From: Cryoendolithus antarcticus
Taxonomy: Eukaryota > Ascomycota > Dothideomycetes > Cladosporiales > Cladosporiaceae
Length of the DNA: 64,000 nt
Assembly (NCBI GenBank): GCA_002077065.1
Contig: NAJO01000011.1
Span: 457,001-521,000, forward strand
Reading direction: 5' to 3'
The notes beneath the pieces were generated by a model. That model ran no database searches. It was not told the DNA's origin and saw nothing but the letters and a program-made list of their open reading frames with translations. Shown here piece after piece: positions 21,101-32,002 of the stretch. Both the position numbers and the translations under genes were made by a program. Each line of letters begins with the position of its first letter. Positions within the stretch are counted from its first letter, which is position 1.

Positions 21101-21394
21101 GGTGAAGGCAGCTCTACGGCGAACGGCCGCTCGCAAAGTATGACTAGCAGTATGACTTTGAACGCGTTGCAGAACCAGCAGCCTGTTGCTCCTGCTGCTG
21201 AGGCGAAGAGCACCATTAGGGTGATCGAGAAGGCGAAGGGGAGTCAGGGGAGAGCTGTAGAGAAAGCTGCTGATGAGGATGAGGAAGAGGGCTGGGCCGA
21301 GATGGCGAAGAAGAGGAACGAGAGCAAGTTTCGGTGGGGGAGGAAGAAGAGGGAGGATGGGGGGTTGGGGGAGATGTACAGGGGACTTGATTGA
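18190..21394 (+). CDS. Large disordered protein, conserved type, function unknown
   Basis: Two exons (18190-18449, 18505-21394) around a 55-nt intron (GTGAGT..GCAG) give 1049 residues. The N-terminus is basic (MKKAFTKNPFVRRRSSG). Most of the chain is Ser/Pro/Gly/Arg-rich and predicted disordered. Ordered-looking islands include MTKAQFDLLQRRG, AKKVTTQRRKQEANMAIYRQ, DVPLGILQAHGFPG and LPPFARRLPADPYFGAGI, followed by Met/Gln runs (QQMQQFMAMQMRFMQQMMAM). The C-terminus is charged and helical (EGWAEMAKKRNESKFRWGRK). These islands are the parts most likely to be conserved. No enzyme or named domain was recognised, and the function is unknown. Confidence 0.75.
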
Positions 21395-21905
21395 GTGTTG
21401 AACCGTGAGGCGAAGTGGTTGACGCAATCATCGGCTCAGATGGACTGCACGGTTGGTAGGAATGGTGATGCTATTGTACATGTCGCCGAGGGCGCGCACA
21501 AAACGAAGTAGGCATAGGGCAGGAGTAGGAAAATAAAAGAGGGATTTGAGCGGGACCTTGGTGGTGTGTTGACAGCGGGCGTTTTGGCGTACGTGGACGC
21601 TGACTTTGTGGATAACAAAGTAGTAAACATAATCTATCTTGCCCTTGCGGACTGGCACGGGATTCGTCACTTTCCTTGTCTAATTCGGGTTCACCCAGTA
21701 GAGGAGGGCAGGCAGCACAGCGCAGCGCGTGGCGTGGAGGAAGGAGCGATGAGTGTTACTACTGCTGCCTCCAGCTCTACCTTGACCTCACTTCATTGCC
21801 ACCAATACCACGACACTATCTTCTTACGCTCACATCTCATTCATCGCCCGTTCGCCTTAGGTCTACTGCCATCTTCAAGACAGCTCTCCCTTCACTTCCA
21901 CCAAC
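21395..21905. promoter_or_regulatory. Upstream flank of MND1
   Basis: Lies between two co-directional genes and should hold the MND1 promoter and 5' UTR. The last 100 bases before the ATG are CT-rich. No gene was seen. Confidence 0.45.
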
Positions 21906-22682
21906 ATGGCAGGTCACCGCCGAACATACCCTTCTCCACCACAACCAGCTAACCGCCATTTGCAGGCGCCCAAAACAAATTGCAACCCCGTCAAACTAGC
22001 CTCCATCCTTACTTACATTCAAGCTTCGAGAGTCGCACACAATATCAAAGACCTTGAGAAGCACCTCCCCTCAGTCGCCTCCATTAATGGCATGCAAGTC
22101 AAAGGTCCGTCCCTCTACCTACCCTCCCTCCTTCCACTCATCCCAAGCCACTGACACACGCCGTCAGACTACATCCAAGCCCTCTCCGACGACTCCAAAA
22201 TCCGCGTCGAGAAAATCGGCTCCGGGAACTGGTACTGGAGTTTTCCTTCCGAGGAGAAACAGCAAGTCGAGAAGATTCTTGCTGAAGCTCAGGCTACGCA
22301 CGCGAGAGCAGAGGCCGTTTTGGCGGATCTGCAGGCGAAGGTCTTGGCTGCGCACGAGCAGCAGCAGGCTGATGCTGAGGAGGAGGATGAGGGTGGCGAG
22401 AGCCGTGAGGCGCTGACTGAGAGCAAGGGGAAGTTGATGAGTGGGCTTGGGGGGTTGAGGAAGGAACTGTCGGGTTATGGGGATGCTGATCTGACGGTGT
22501 TGGAGGTGAAGCGTAAAGAGATCGGTAAGTTCAAACAGGAGACTGAGACTTACACGGATTCGATTCTCAACATGGAGGCGTGGATGGTTGATGTGGGTGG
22601 TGACGAGTTTATGTGTGGGAAGAGGAGGGAGCTGTACGGCGATCAGCTTGATGAGGAGAGCTGTATGTTGAAGGAGGTTTGA
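21906..22682 (+). CDS. MND1: Meiotic nuclear division protein 1
   Basis: Partner of Hop2 that stimulates Dmc1/Rad51 strand invasion in meiosis. Two exons (21906-22104, 22168-22682) give 237 residues. Exon 1 ends in the winged-helix core (KLASILTYIQASRVAHNIKD, LPSVASINGMQVK) and exon 2 continues DYIQALSDDSKIRVEKIGSG and NWYWSFPSEEK, followed by a long coiled coil and a capping helix. The donor here is GTCCGT, weaker than its neighbours, but the phase and conserved join (VK-DYIQAL) require it. The first about 28 residues (MAGHRRTYPSPPQPANRHLQ...) are atypical; homologues usually begin near APKTN, so an extra small intron near the start is possible. Confidence 0.92.
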
Positions 22683-23080
22683 GCGATTGAGGGACAGCCG
22701 GAGGTGCGAGAGATGGGAATTTTGCTGGGGTCGTCGCTGTCAGGTCGCTATGTTGCGCCATATGCTGCAAGTGAGAGTCTGGAAGGGGTATGCCGTACTT
22801 GGCATGAATTCACCGCATAGCTACAATGGTGGGATATGTACGGATAAACCACCAAAGCTCACCGCCGCTCATACTTGTGCTGATTGCGAAATGCACGCGT
22901 TGTGCCATCTGACCGGACTGAACACACATTTCTTGGCGCAGAGCCGACCCAGCGTCTCTCAGTCTCGATCATGCACTTTCCCTTCGTTATCAATGCCGGC
23001 ACGCACTTCCCTTGCAAGCTCGAACCCGTCGTAGTCAGTGAAAATAGAGATGCGATCGTCCATCTGCTGGGCGAGTCTTC
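22683..23080. other. Convergent 3' flanks, no gene
   Basis: Between the ends of MND1 (plus) and an uncharacterised gene (minus). Nothing recognised. Confidence 0.5.
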
Positions 23081-24004
23081 TCACACCGCGGCCTGCGTCG
23101 ATGCTGGCGTGGGCCGGGACGGCATCTCCTCGATGGGTCCGATCTGAAGCGACCTGATGCCATTGGACTTCATGTGCCGATTGTATACCTTGTCCAGCTT
23201 CTTGCGATCGTGGGTGCGGAAGCAATATAGGTAGGTCGACTCCGCAAGATGGACGAATTTCGTACGGCACAGCCTCTGATAGATGGTCCGTAGGCCCGTT
23301 GAACCAGCCCAGATCCCCTCAAAGTCCACGCTCTTGTTCGCGTGGCAAAAGGTCTTCTTCGAGATTATGAGAGGGAACTCGTCGAAGAGAGCGAGCAGTA
23401 GGACCCGGATGTCATCATCTGATGCATTGCTCCACGCCTCCTTGCCACCGGAATGCTTGATGAGTAGCTTTACAGCCTGCGCAAAAATAGCATGAGGCTA
23501 TAAGAGACTATTTGGAGTTATCACTCATACCAGCTTGAGGTATTGTAAGGTTTGGTGCTTGATAACACCTGAATATCTGCCGAAGTGTTCGCGAATTTTA
23601 TTGTAATTGGGTTGATTGACGGTGGGATGGGCGTGGATGAAGCCTGCGATTTCCTTATCGTCCAGATACCCGACCATGAAGCTGTAACCGTCTGCGATAC
23701 GATCGAGACCTTTGGCGGGGTTGATCCCACACTGCGTTCTGTACACCAGGTGGGTGTCGGCGAAGCGCGACAAGGGACTTTCGCCTTGTGCACGGTTGTC
23801 TGCTTCGATGCGCTGGGCAATTGTAGTCGCACTGGCCCATTCCTCGTCGGACCACCTCTCTTTGCTGCTCTTGTTATGTGGCTTGAGGAAGGGATTGTAG
23901 AGAGGCCTATGAACAGGGCCAAAAGCTCCGATAGCGGCTCTCATTCTGTCGATGCCGCGAAGGCGGCTGTCGCGCAGAGCTGCGAGCTGATTGAAGCGAT
24001 CCAT
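23081..24004 (-). CDS. Unrecognised fungal protein, two exons
   Basis: Exons 23531-24004 and 23081-23476 are joined by a 54-nt intron (GTATGA..GCGCAG) and give 289 residues from the first in-frame ATG (MDRFNQLAALRDSRLRG). The same frame is open upstream to about 24175 without an ATG, and those 45 or so residues (including ILRAFGHPSSTTYRLTGLLD) look protein-like, so the true start may lie in an upstream exon not found here. The chain is soluble with no signal peptide or membrane segment; notable parts are FMVGYLDDKEIAGFIHAHPT and SVDFEGIWAGSTGLRTIYQR. No family was recognised. Confidence 0.6.
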
Positions 24005-25616
24005 TGCGAGTTTGAGGTCTCGTGTGAGTACTGAGTGCTTGTCGAGGAGTCCTGTCAGTCTGTATGTGGTAGACGATGGGTGACCGAAAGCTCGAAGGAT
24101 ATATGGGTATCGAGGAGAAGAGTAGTCCACTAGTGTCACAGGATTGAGTGGTAGTAAGAGATGGAGAGCAGTGCGTCAAATGAAGTGTCACGGCTCTCAC
24201 CAAAAGCAGCCGTTGCACATGTTATCAAATGACAATTGTCACAAGTGACGAGCGTGCAAGAGTCAAGTGAACTCGACTCGCTGCGCATAAGCCGTCTCAA
24301 TGCTATTTGGCGCTGAGACTGAGGACCTGCCTTCAGGATTGCGCACTCATCGCGTTTGGCGCAGCAGGTCACTTAGCGGCCTTGTTGGCAGAGTAGAAGC
24401 CAATTTTCGGTTCGTTGCCCGGCACACCCGCAAGACCTTGTCAGCATCCTCAGGCGTACTGAAAAGATGAGAAGTCTTGAGGGCAGCTACCGATCAGAGC
24501 TTTGCTGAGTGGCTGCATGGTCGGGAAGTCGCTACCTTCACTTAGCCAGGATTGTCAGCTTCAGGAAAGCTGCCCGGGCAATGGGCGTAGCCATAGGCAT
24601 GGTCCCTCCACTCATAGCATTCGATGCTCTGAACGCTGCTAGTGATCGATCCGCCGACATCGTGACATCCGTCCGCGAGCTTCTTATATCGACGGCTTTG
24701 CAGCGAGAGTCGTGGCCAGCTCCTCTTTACTGGTGATGTCGCCCACCACTAAGCTGGAGGCATTGCCAGGCAGCACGCACCTTTCGTACCTCTATTGTTC
24801 AATTACGTGACCGTGGGGCTGGCTGCGCGTGTGCTTGCCAGACCTTTTCGTCGACTTCAGCGGCGTTGTATGGTCATCACCGCTAGCAGCCGGTGCGATA
24901 TAAGTCGTTCGCTTTGGACAACTGACTGCGCTTGTACACTTGCTGTGATATGTCAGGCAGTCTGTCAGTGATTGCACCTGACATTGGCGCTCATTGCCCT
25001 GAAGCACGGGATGAGAATACCCAATCTGTAATTCTGAAGCATGCTCGGCAGACCCTCGAGTACCCACGCCCTGACGTCGTGCTCGGCTACAAAAACTCTT
25101 ACCATGTGGGCAATATAACGAAACGTGAAGAATGTGCAGAGACTTGATCAGCGGCTTGTAGTCTCACGATATCAACCGTGCTCCATTCCAAATGATACAA
25201 TAGCCACTTGGTGTGATCGTCCGCGACATAGATAGAGTCGTGCGTGAACAGCCTGTGGGGATCAATACCTTGGCCACGGAAGATGGCGGAAGAAAAGCTG
25301 CAGCGCCCGATGACACAATGCGGAACGTGGAAAATAACAGGTAGATCGTACTGTACCCATGATAAGCGCTCATCACGTTTTTGAACAGACAATCTACACG
25401 GCTGACACAAGTAAGCACAAATCCTGAATAGTACAGCCCGACTGGTGTGCAAATGGGGTAGGAACTGCCAAACATCAAATCTAAACTTCATGTCACGTGA
25501 TGGTAATCGTGTATGAGGACAACTGACTTAAGTGAGACATATTGAAGTGCAACGAAGTTGCATTGCAATATAGCATGTAAGCGAACCGACTACGAGCCAC
25601 TGCGAAGGGAAAAGAT
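24005..25616. other. Intergenic region with unsupported frames
   Basis: About 1.6 kb. The first part may hold an unseen 5' exon of the gene ending at 23081. A minus-strand frame from an ATG at 25491 (130 residues, to 25099) contains HRLFTHDSIYVADDHTKWLL but no recognised domain, and overlaps a second frame. It may be a gene remnant. Confidence 0.35.
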
Positions 25617-27246
25617 CTAGTACTCCTTGGTTTCAATAGCAGCGCCGCGCTTCTCGCTCATATCGACAGTGTCGAGACCACCCATCTCGGCCGCCAGCTC
25701 CTTGGACTTTTGGTTGGCGGCGGCACCACCCACAAGGGCGTTGTCTCCGTCGAAGTGCTTGGCAATCTCCTCGAGAGGAGTGTAGCGGGTCTCGATGTAG
25801 AACCAGTACACGATGAAAAGCTCGAAAGCAAGGAAGGCATCGTAGACGATGTAGTACCTCCATCCGATATGGTCCAAGGCGATGGGGTTGACGTACTGGT
25901 TAAAGAAGAGAGCAATGTCTACCATTAGGAACATAGCGGTCATGCCCTTAGCACGAAGGCTGTAGGGCAAGATCTCAGCGGAGTAACCGACAAGGAGACC
26001 AGACCAAGCCATATTGTACCAGACGTAGTAGATGAAGATCATTGCAATAACGGCATGGCCGCCAGCCTTGGATCCACGCTCGACGTACGACCAGGTGCAG
26101 ATGGTCCAGGAGATGTAGGTGACAAGCATGCCGGCGGTGGATGTCAAGAACAGAGTTCGGCGACCAATGCGGTCAACGACGAAGCACTGGCCAGTGGCGA
26201 CAATGATGTTCAGGATTTGCAGGCAGCCGTTAATAACAAGCTGGACGTTGGAGTTGGTGATGCCTACTGAGTCGAAGACCTTGTTGAGATAGTAGGATGC
26301 GATACCGTTGCCAGACCACTGCGAGAAGAGACCCATGGACAGCAGGATAATGAGACGGTGGCGGTTGCCCTTGGTCTTGACCAACTCGAGCCAGCCGTTG
26401 GACTCGAACTCTTGCTCGAGCTTGATGGTATCCTTGATCTCCTGGAGCTCAATCTGCACAACCTCATCCTCGAGGTTACCGTTGGCGTGAACCTTGGCAA
26501 GGACCTGGTGAGCCTTCTCCATGCGGCCCTTGGCGATGAGCCAACGTGGCGACTCGGGCACGAACCACACGAACCCAAGCTGGAGCAGGGAGGGGAATGC
26601 CTGGACCAGCGAAGGGACACGCCAGCACCAGTCGTTATTGATATGGTTGGTGCCGAAAGTGAGCCATGCGGCGACGAATGAACCGATGTACCAGGTGGTG
26701 TTGTAGATGGTGGTGAACGTGGCGCGGTGCTGAGGATGCGCAAGCTCAGTCACCAATAGTGGCGAAGAGCCATGTGCAATGGCGATACCGAAACCGAGGA
26801 AGAACCGGGCGGCGATGAACATCTTGATGTTGATGGAGATCGTTTGGAGTACCACACCCACAAGCATGATTACGCAACCAATGCAGACACCAGTGCGGCG
26901 ACCGAGGATATCGGCGGTGTACGGGACAATGGGGATGGCGACGAGAGATCCGATGGACATGATGCAAGCGAGTAAGCCGAGTTCAGAACCGTGGGGGTGG
27001 CCGAAGTCTGTAACCTTGTTAGAGCACGCTCGTAAAGTCTCGGCTTTTGAAGAACTCACAGTCTTGCCAGATGGTGAGTGACTGGAGACCGTTGACCATG
27101 GAGCCATCGTAACCGTTGGTCGCGGATGTCAACACCACGAAGCACAAGCAGATGTAGGTCTTCCGGAGACCGGGATCTTTGTACCAGGTGACGGCTGGGA
27201 ATTCACGCCCAGCCAGACGGAAGGTACCCTTGGTAGGTGCCTCCAT
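25617..27246 (-). CDS. MFS sugar transporter, lactose-permease-like
   Basis: Proton-coupled sugar porter of the plasma membrane. Two exons (27060-27246, 25617-27007) around a 52-nt intron give 525 residues with about 12 membrane segments. Family signatures: GYDGSMVNGLQSL in TM1, DILGRRTGV between TM2 and TM3, FVPESPRWLIAKGR after TM6, FSQWSGNGIASYYLNKVFD in TM7, DRIGRRTLFL between TM8 and TM9, and EILPYSLRAKGM after TM10. The sequence resembles the lactose/galactoside permease branch (LAC12-like) more than hexose transporters; the exact substrate is inference. The coding sequence is C-rich at third positions, consistent with strong expression. Confidence 0.92.
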
Positions 27247-29344
27247 CGCAGCGGTGATGCGCTGTTAGTGAGGGTGGAGGGAGGGGACGATTGTTCTCAG
27301 AAGTCGCCTAAGGCTTGACTAGACAACACTCTGGAGCGAGAGACCTGCGCGAGGGAAGAGAATCTAGGCTGGGCACTGTTTGACCTTTATGAGGGCCCTG
27401 CGACCAGTGCCTCCGCTGCAGCGCTGATCCATTCATCCTGTTTAGCCGGCATGAAGTGTAGCAGGCGAGCAGAGCGCATCCGGTATAGACCAGCGTGCCG
27501 CAGACGGACACGAAACGCCACAATTTGCAGTGTCGCATGGCTCCAGCTGGGGAGACCCACGGGGCCGAGGACAGTCTGGGCGCGGGTCAGTCAATCACGA
27601 GAGCTGCGGAGCCAATTAGCGGCTACCCAGTGCAGACCATACAAGCATGTCGACCCATGTCTTGTTGCAGTAAGCTAGAGTAAGATCGGAATAAGAGCAT
27701 TTTCACCCGCTTCTCCAGGTGCTTCTCTCCACGATATTGGGTGGTCGGGACGGGAAGCGTGCAGGTAGCGTGGTCGTTCACGGCTAAATCCAAGCTTTTC
27801 TACCCAGAGTCCCAAGAGGCAGTAAGCTCGCATTGGCAGAGTCTATCACGTGGCGACAAAGCGAAACACCAGCGACATATTCTTCAGTACGGCAATGAGT
27901 TGTATTCGAAGCTTGGATAGAAGGCGGTGCTGGTCAGAAATGCATGGCAATGTACATTTGTTGTTCGAGTGGATACGGAATATGCACTTGTTTGCTCGAA
28001 GTGGAGTGCGTGCATCTGCCGTTCTGTCTCAAGACCCACCACACATCCGGAGCTAGTGCACGTGATCAAATGTCTTTCGGAGATCCCTACTCCCATACTG
28101 TACAATGCTTCATCAAACGAATGATGCACGCGATCTGATCTCGGACCACTGGCCGTGGCACCGTGCGTCTGGCTCACGTGTCGGGTCGCACCTCGCGTGC
28201 TGTAAGGCGTCGCAACAAGTCGCACCACGAGCATGCTGTAAGATTTGCATATACCGGCAGAGAGGTCCGAAAGGTGACTGACCCATGCCAGAGATTACAA
28301 GGCTGTCGCCGTGATTGGCATAGCAGGGTAAATCCTTTACTCGCTTACACTGGTGGCGTCTTGGCTAAGCTGCATGACAGGACTCCACACCTGCCCTTGA
28401 CAAGAGCCAGGAACAAGACTTTGCAGACCCAAGACTTCATATCCACATATTTGATGCTGAAGGCTTGATCTCACCTCGCCATAGTCGAATCTATGTGCAG
28501 TGGGTTTCGCGTTGTGCAAAGGCGGGAAAGTTGAATCCGGATGGACAGACATCGCCTCGTTTCGCTGAACGTACATGTACCCAACACACCACACTTGTAC
28601 TGCTGTAATCAAATCTGCTACTCATATCATGCGGCACAGCGCGAGCATCGCATGGCGTTCTCTGTATGCAGCGTTCCTTGAATCACATTGTACACAGGCC
28701 CCTGTACCTACAGACGCTGCCAACGTGATTTCGGATCGCGCCTTCTGGGCTGGGCGGCTAATGTATATTAGAGTGTGCATACAAAGTGCCACACCACCTT
28801 CGCCAAAGCACCCCAGAAATACTTTCGCAGAGGTTGCCGCAATAGTGCTCTCCGACTTCCGCTCAACCGGACACGATCTGACATCTGAATGGCGTCGCTG
28901 CGTTCACGTCGTCGGTAAGGAGAGTCTAATGGTGCCGTAGCCTCGTGGGTGAATATGCAATTCACCACCTGTAGCCGCCAAGGAGCCGCGCAGACCCTGA
29001 ATCTGATCACGCACGATCAGCCGCGAAAAAATCGCCTGGTCTGCCTTGTCCCGGCCACTTGGTGTCCAGATGCGGCGGAATATGCAGTTCAGTAAACTAG
29101 TGCGGAGTCGTGTAGCGCTCCTTGGTCGAGTCCAGACGCTGCTGTATGTAGGCGTACCCCATCGCGGGTGGTGTAATGCCGGGAAGCACAGTGTTCACGT
29201 GCTTGATGAGCCAAAGCGGGGGGGAATGCCTATGCTTGCGTCAAGGCCCATAGGGTGAGGCAACACTCCGTACTCACAAGGGATGACTGTCATATTCTGA
29301 TGACTGCGTCGAATTCAATGGTAACATCTGCCTTACATTACCGA
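27247..29344. other. Long intergenic stretch, no gene supported
   Basis: About 2.1 kb upstream of the transporter and downstream of the next minus-strand gene. It should contain the transporter promoter. Many short frames on both strands overlap one another; none carries a motif or consistent splice sites. Confidence 0.45.
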
Positions 29345-29971
29345 TCAACCAGATTCATCATGCCTCTTGATGAACCGTCTTCTCGATCTACTCGACTCAT
29401 CGACCATGGTGTGCTTCGAAGATCGGCTCGTACTTCTCGAACTCCGTGATCGGTCACGAACGACGCTCCCTTGAAATACAGAGTTACTGCGATGTCGCGC
29501 GTTGAAAGTTGGTGCGGAGAACGCACCTGAACCCGGCCCCTCTAGTAGCGCAAGATCGCCTGTTCGGCCAACGACTTCAGTCGCAGTCTCTTCGAGTAAT
29601 ATGCCCAGTGCAAGAAGCGCAGTCTCGTCGAGGCTCCTCACATCATGCTCCCCACCGTCCGGCATCGCATGTGCGTAAAAATCGCTGGCATACGCATGAA
29701 TCGCCTTTAGCAGATCGGAATTCGGCAACCGTTGGTCAAGCCGTAGTTGGCGATCAGCGGCATACACGTCGTCTTCCTGGTAGCGTACTGGTGCACCTTG
29801 CCGACGAAAAAGCACTTCCTCGGGCGAGATAGTAATGCTGGGAGCAGTCGTGGTGTCACGAGACGTCGTAGGTCTGCTGTTGCTGACGAAACCTTCGTAG
29901 CCTGCACGGCCAGCGACTGCATCATAGACGGAGACCAGCTGTCGCTGAGCTAGATCCTCCCCAGCTGCCAT
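29345..29971 (-). CDS. Small conserved-type fungal protein, function unknown
   Basis: Single-exon frame of 208 residues from an ATG at 29971 (MAAGEDLAQRQLVSVYDAVA). A helical, ordered core is apparent at about 60-140 (RYQEDDVYAADRQL, LPNSDLLKAIHAYASDFYAH, RSLDETALLALGILLEETAT). The C-terminus is Ser/Arg-rich (SRSSRSTSRSS) and basic, as in nuclear proteins. The core looks like a conserved helical module but no named family could be assigned. No signal peptide or membrane segment. Confidence 0.65.
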   Translation of the reverse strand: MAAGEDLAQRQLVSVYDAVAGRAGYEGFVSNSRPTTSRDTTTAPSITISPEEVLFRRQGAPVRYQEDDVYAADRQLRLDQRLPNSDLLKAIHAYASDFYAHAMPDGGEHDVRSLDETALLALGILLEETATEVVGRTGDLALLEGPGSGAFSAPTFNARHRSNSVFQGSVVRDRSRSSRSTSRSSKHTMVDESSRSRRRFIKRHDESG

Positions 29972-30754
29972 GGCAAGACGATTTGGTCCAGCTCAATATC
30001 CGGCGTTTGGTCGTCAGCGGTGCCAGAGAGCACACATACATTTGTACAGGCGCTGCGACTTCGAATCTGAGTCCCCATATTTAGCCGACCAATGAGAGCG
30101 CGTGGACGTAGCCGCTTTCGTCAACTTCGAAACCTCCGACTTCAAACCGACTTATTCATACGCTCTTCTCAATGACGCGGTCTTGACCATTATCAATTGG
30201 CCTGCACACACGCTTCTCGACGCTGATGCTCTATTCTTGATCGTAGCTGAAACGCGACGCACTGCGCGCCAGCGCGTGTAGTGCTTCTTCACCGCTGTGC
30301 AATCGCTGGGTAGGTCAAGCGCGAGGTCGAGTACATCCTCAAGTATTATTCTGCTATCTCAAATTCTCTCATCAAGAGAATCAACGCGTGAAGAGCGCGG
30401 TCACGTACGCGGTCACATACGCAGCTGTTGGACTTCACCAGGTTAGTTCACGGCTCACCCTCTCTTCACTCGAGTTCACGGACAATAGCAGCGGGTCTGC
30501 CACAACAATAGATTCTTCTCTTCATTGTCATCGCTTCTCACTTCTTTGTTCACTGGAGCGTTGCTGGACAACGCCCTTCACGAGATACACTCTTTAGTCA
30601 TACCTCCGAGCTTTCTTTCACACACAGTGCAAACACGCCGTGCCGGCCGGATCACTGCAGCTACCAGCAATCAAGCGCACGACATATCGGCATAACACCA
30701 TCAAGAGCAGGCTCTTACTGCGCTTATCTCGTCGACCTCATCGACCTCATCACG
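29972..30754. promoter_or_regulatory. Divergent promoter region
   Basis: Between a minus-strand gene starting at 29971 and a plus-strand gene starting at 30755. The last 400 bases are CT-rich and likely 5' UTR of the plus-strand gene. No gene was seen. Confidence 0.45.
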
Positions 30755-31915
30755 ATGGTCAATCCTTCGGCTTTGTACAGTGATTCCACGCAGATGGACT
30801 CCCCCACATACGACATCGCTACTGCAAGGCGGTCCTCATTTCGCAAAAGCTTCGAGCAGCATCTCAACGATGAAATGAGCAGGCCCAGCAAGCGCCACAG
30901 TATGCACAAGGCAGCTCTGAGCTCTCCGACGTTCTGCGACATCGACAATGGCGAATTGAACGAGAAGAAACACGACAAATGCAAGTCACCGCCACGGTTC
31001 TCGACTTTGTTCCCTCCCGCAATACCAGTTCCTGCACCTGCACCTGCTCTTCCGGCGCGCGAGTTCGAGAGCTACCCGAAGCGCAAGTCAGGCATCTACT
31101 TGCCTACACCAGTCTTCTGGGCCCTGCTCGCCTTCCTCCTCCTCGAGAGCGCCATCCTCTTCGCGTACACAACGCTCGGTCTGCTGAGTCGCTTTCAGCT
31201 CACGACAATCGCGGCTACGTGCCCGCAACAACCCATCATCAATATCTCGCCAAACTTCCTACTGCCTGGCGGCACCCTTCCGACAGCGCTCACCACCATC
31301 GCCACATCGACCTTCACAGAGTTACCATCCACGTCTACAGCAGCATCAGCCGCATCGTCCGCTGCAGCAGCCGCCGCCGTTCTTTCAGCACTTACCAACC
31401 TCGATCATACCTCAACGTCATCCACCTCGTCAAAGAAAGTAACGACAATCACCGTCAACCCGACTCCGACGCCCAACATCGTCAGCAGCATCACGATCCT
31501 CACAGTCGATCCTTCCGGTAACACTCTGCCACCTGCGCCGACCGTGACAAGCACCAAAGTCATTGCTGCCAGTGACGCAGCAACAGCAGCGAGCTCTAGT
31601 AGCGCTGCGAAGATCGAGGCGACGGCAACGACCACAGGGGAGGGTGGTACAACGAGCACGCCTGCTGCATCCGAGACGAAGGCAACGGTGAGTGCTTAGT
31701 AACGCGAGAGACGTGACGGGAGGCGTGATGGAGGCTGATGGAGGTTCAACGATTAGGATACATCAGCGGCTGAGATCCCAGCAAGCATCACGGCAGCGCC
31801 GGACTTGCTCACGACCGATACGACATCCACGATCAGCACGGTGGCGACGAGCACAAGCAGCGCGAAGTGCATTGGCACCATGGGGAGGATGGGTAATCAG
31901 AATCTATGTCTATAG
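30755..31915 (+). CDS. Single-pass membrane protein with Ser/Thr-rich ectodomain
   Basis: Two exons (30755-31687, 31757-31915) give 363 residues. Residues 1 to about 110 are polar and probably cytosolic; one membrane segment follows (PVFWALLAFLLLESAILFAY), then a region very rich in Ser, Thr, Ala and Pro, suited to O-glycosylation outside the cell. There is no N-terminal signal peptide, so a type II orientation is likely. The frame could end at 31699, but that stop lies inside a canonical intron (GTGAGT..GATTAG, 69 nt), and the downstream exon continues the same Ser/Thr-rich composition (DTTSTISTVATSTSSAKC), which supports splicing. Function unknown; sensor or wall-linked roles are guesses. 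Confidence 0.7.
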
Positions 31916-32002
31916 ACAGCTTCCGGCGCGCAACAGCTCGCAATGGCGTTTGCTCGTGGCGTGTGCACATTACACGAAACCACCCTTCTCGCATCCTTCT
32001 TT

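Noticed and set aside
25099..25491. 130-residue minus-strand frame from an ATG
   Set aside because: No domain, a second frame overlaps it, no supporting splice structure.
31688..31699. Stop of the Ser/Thr-rich membrane protein at 31699
   Set aside because: Lies in a canonical intron, and the following exon continues the same composition.
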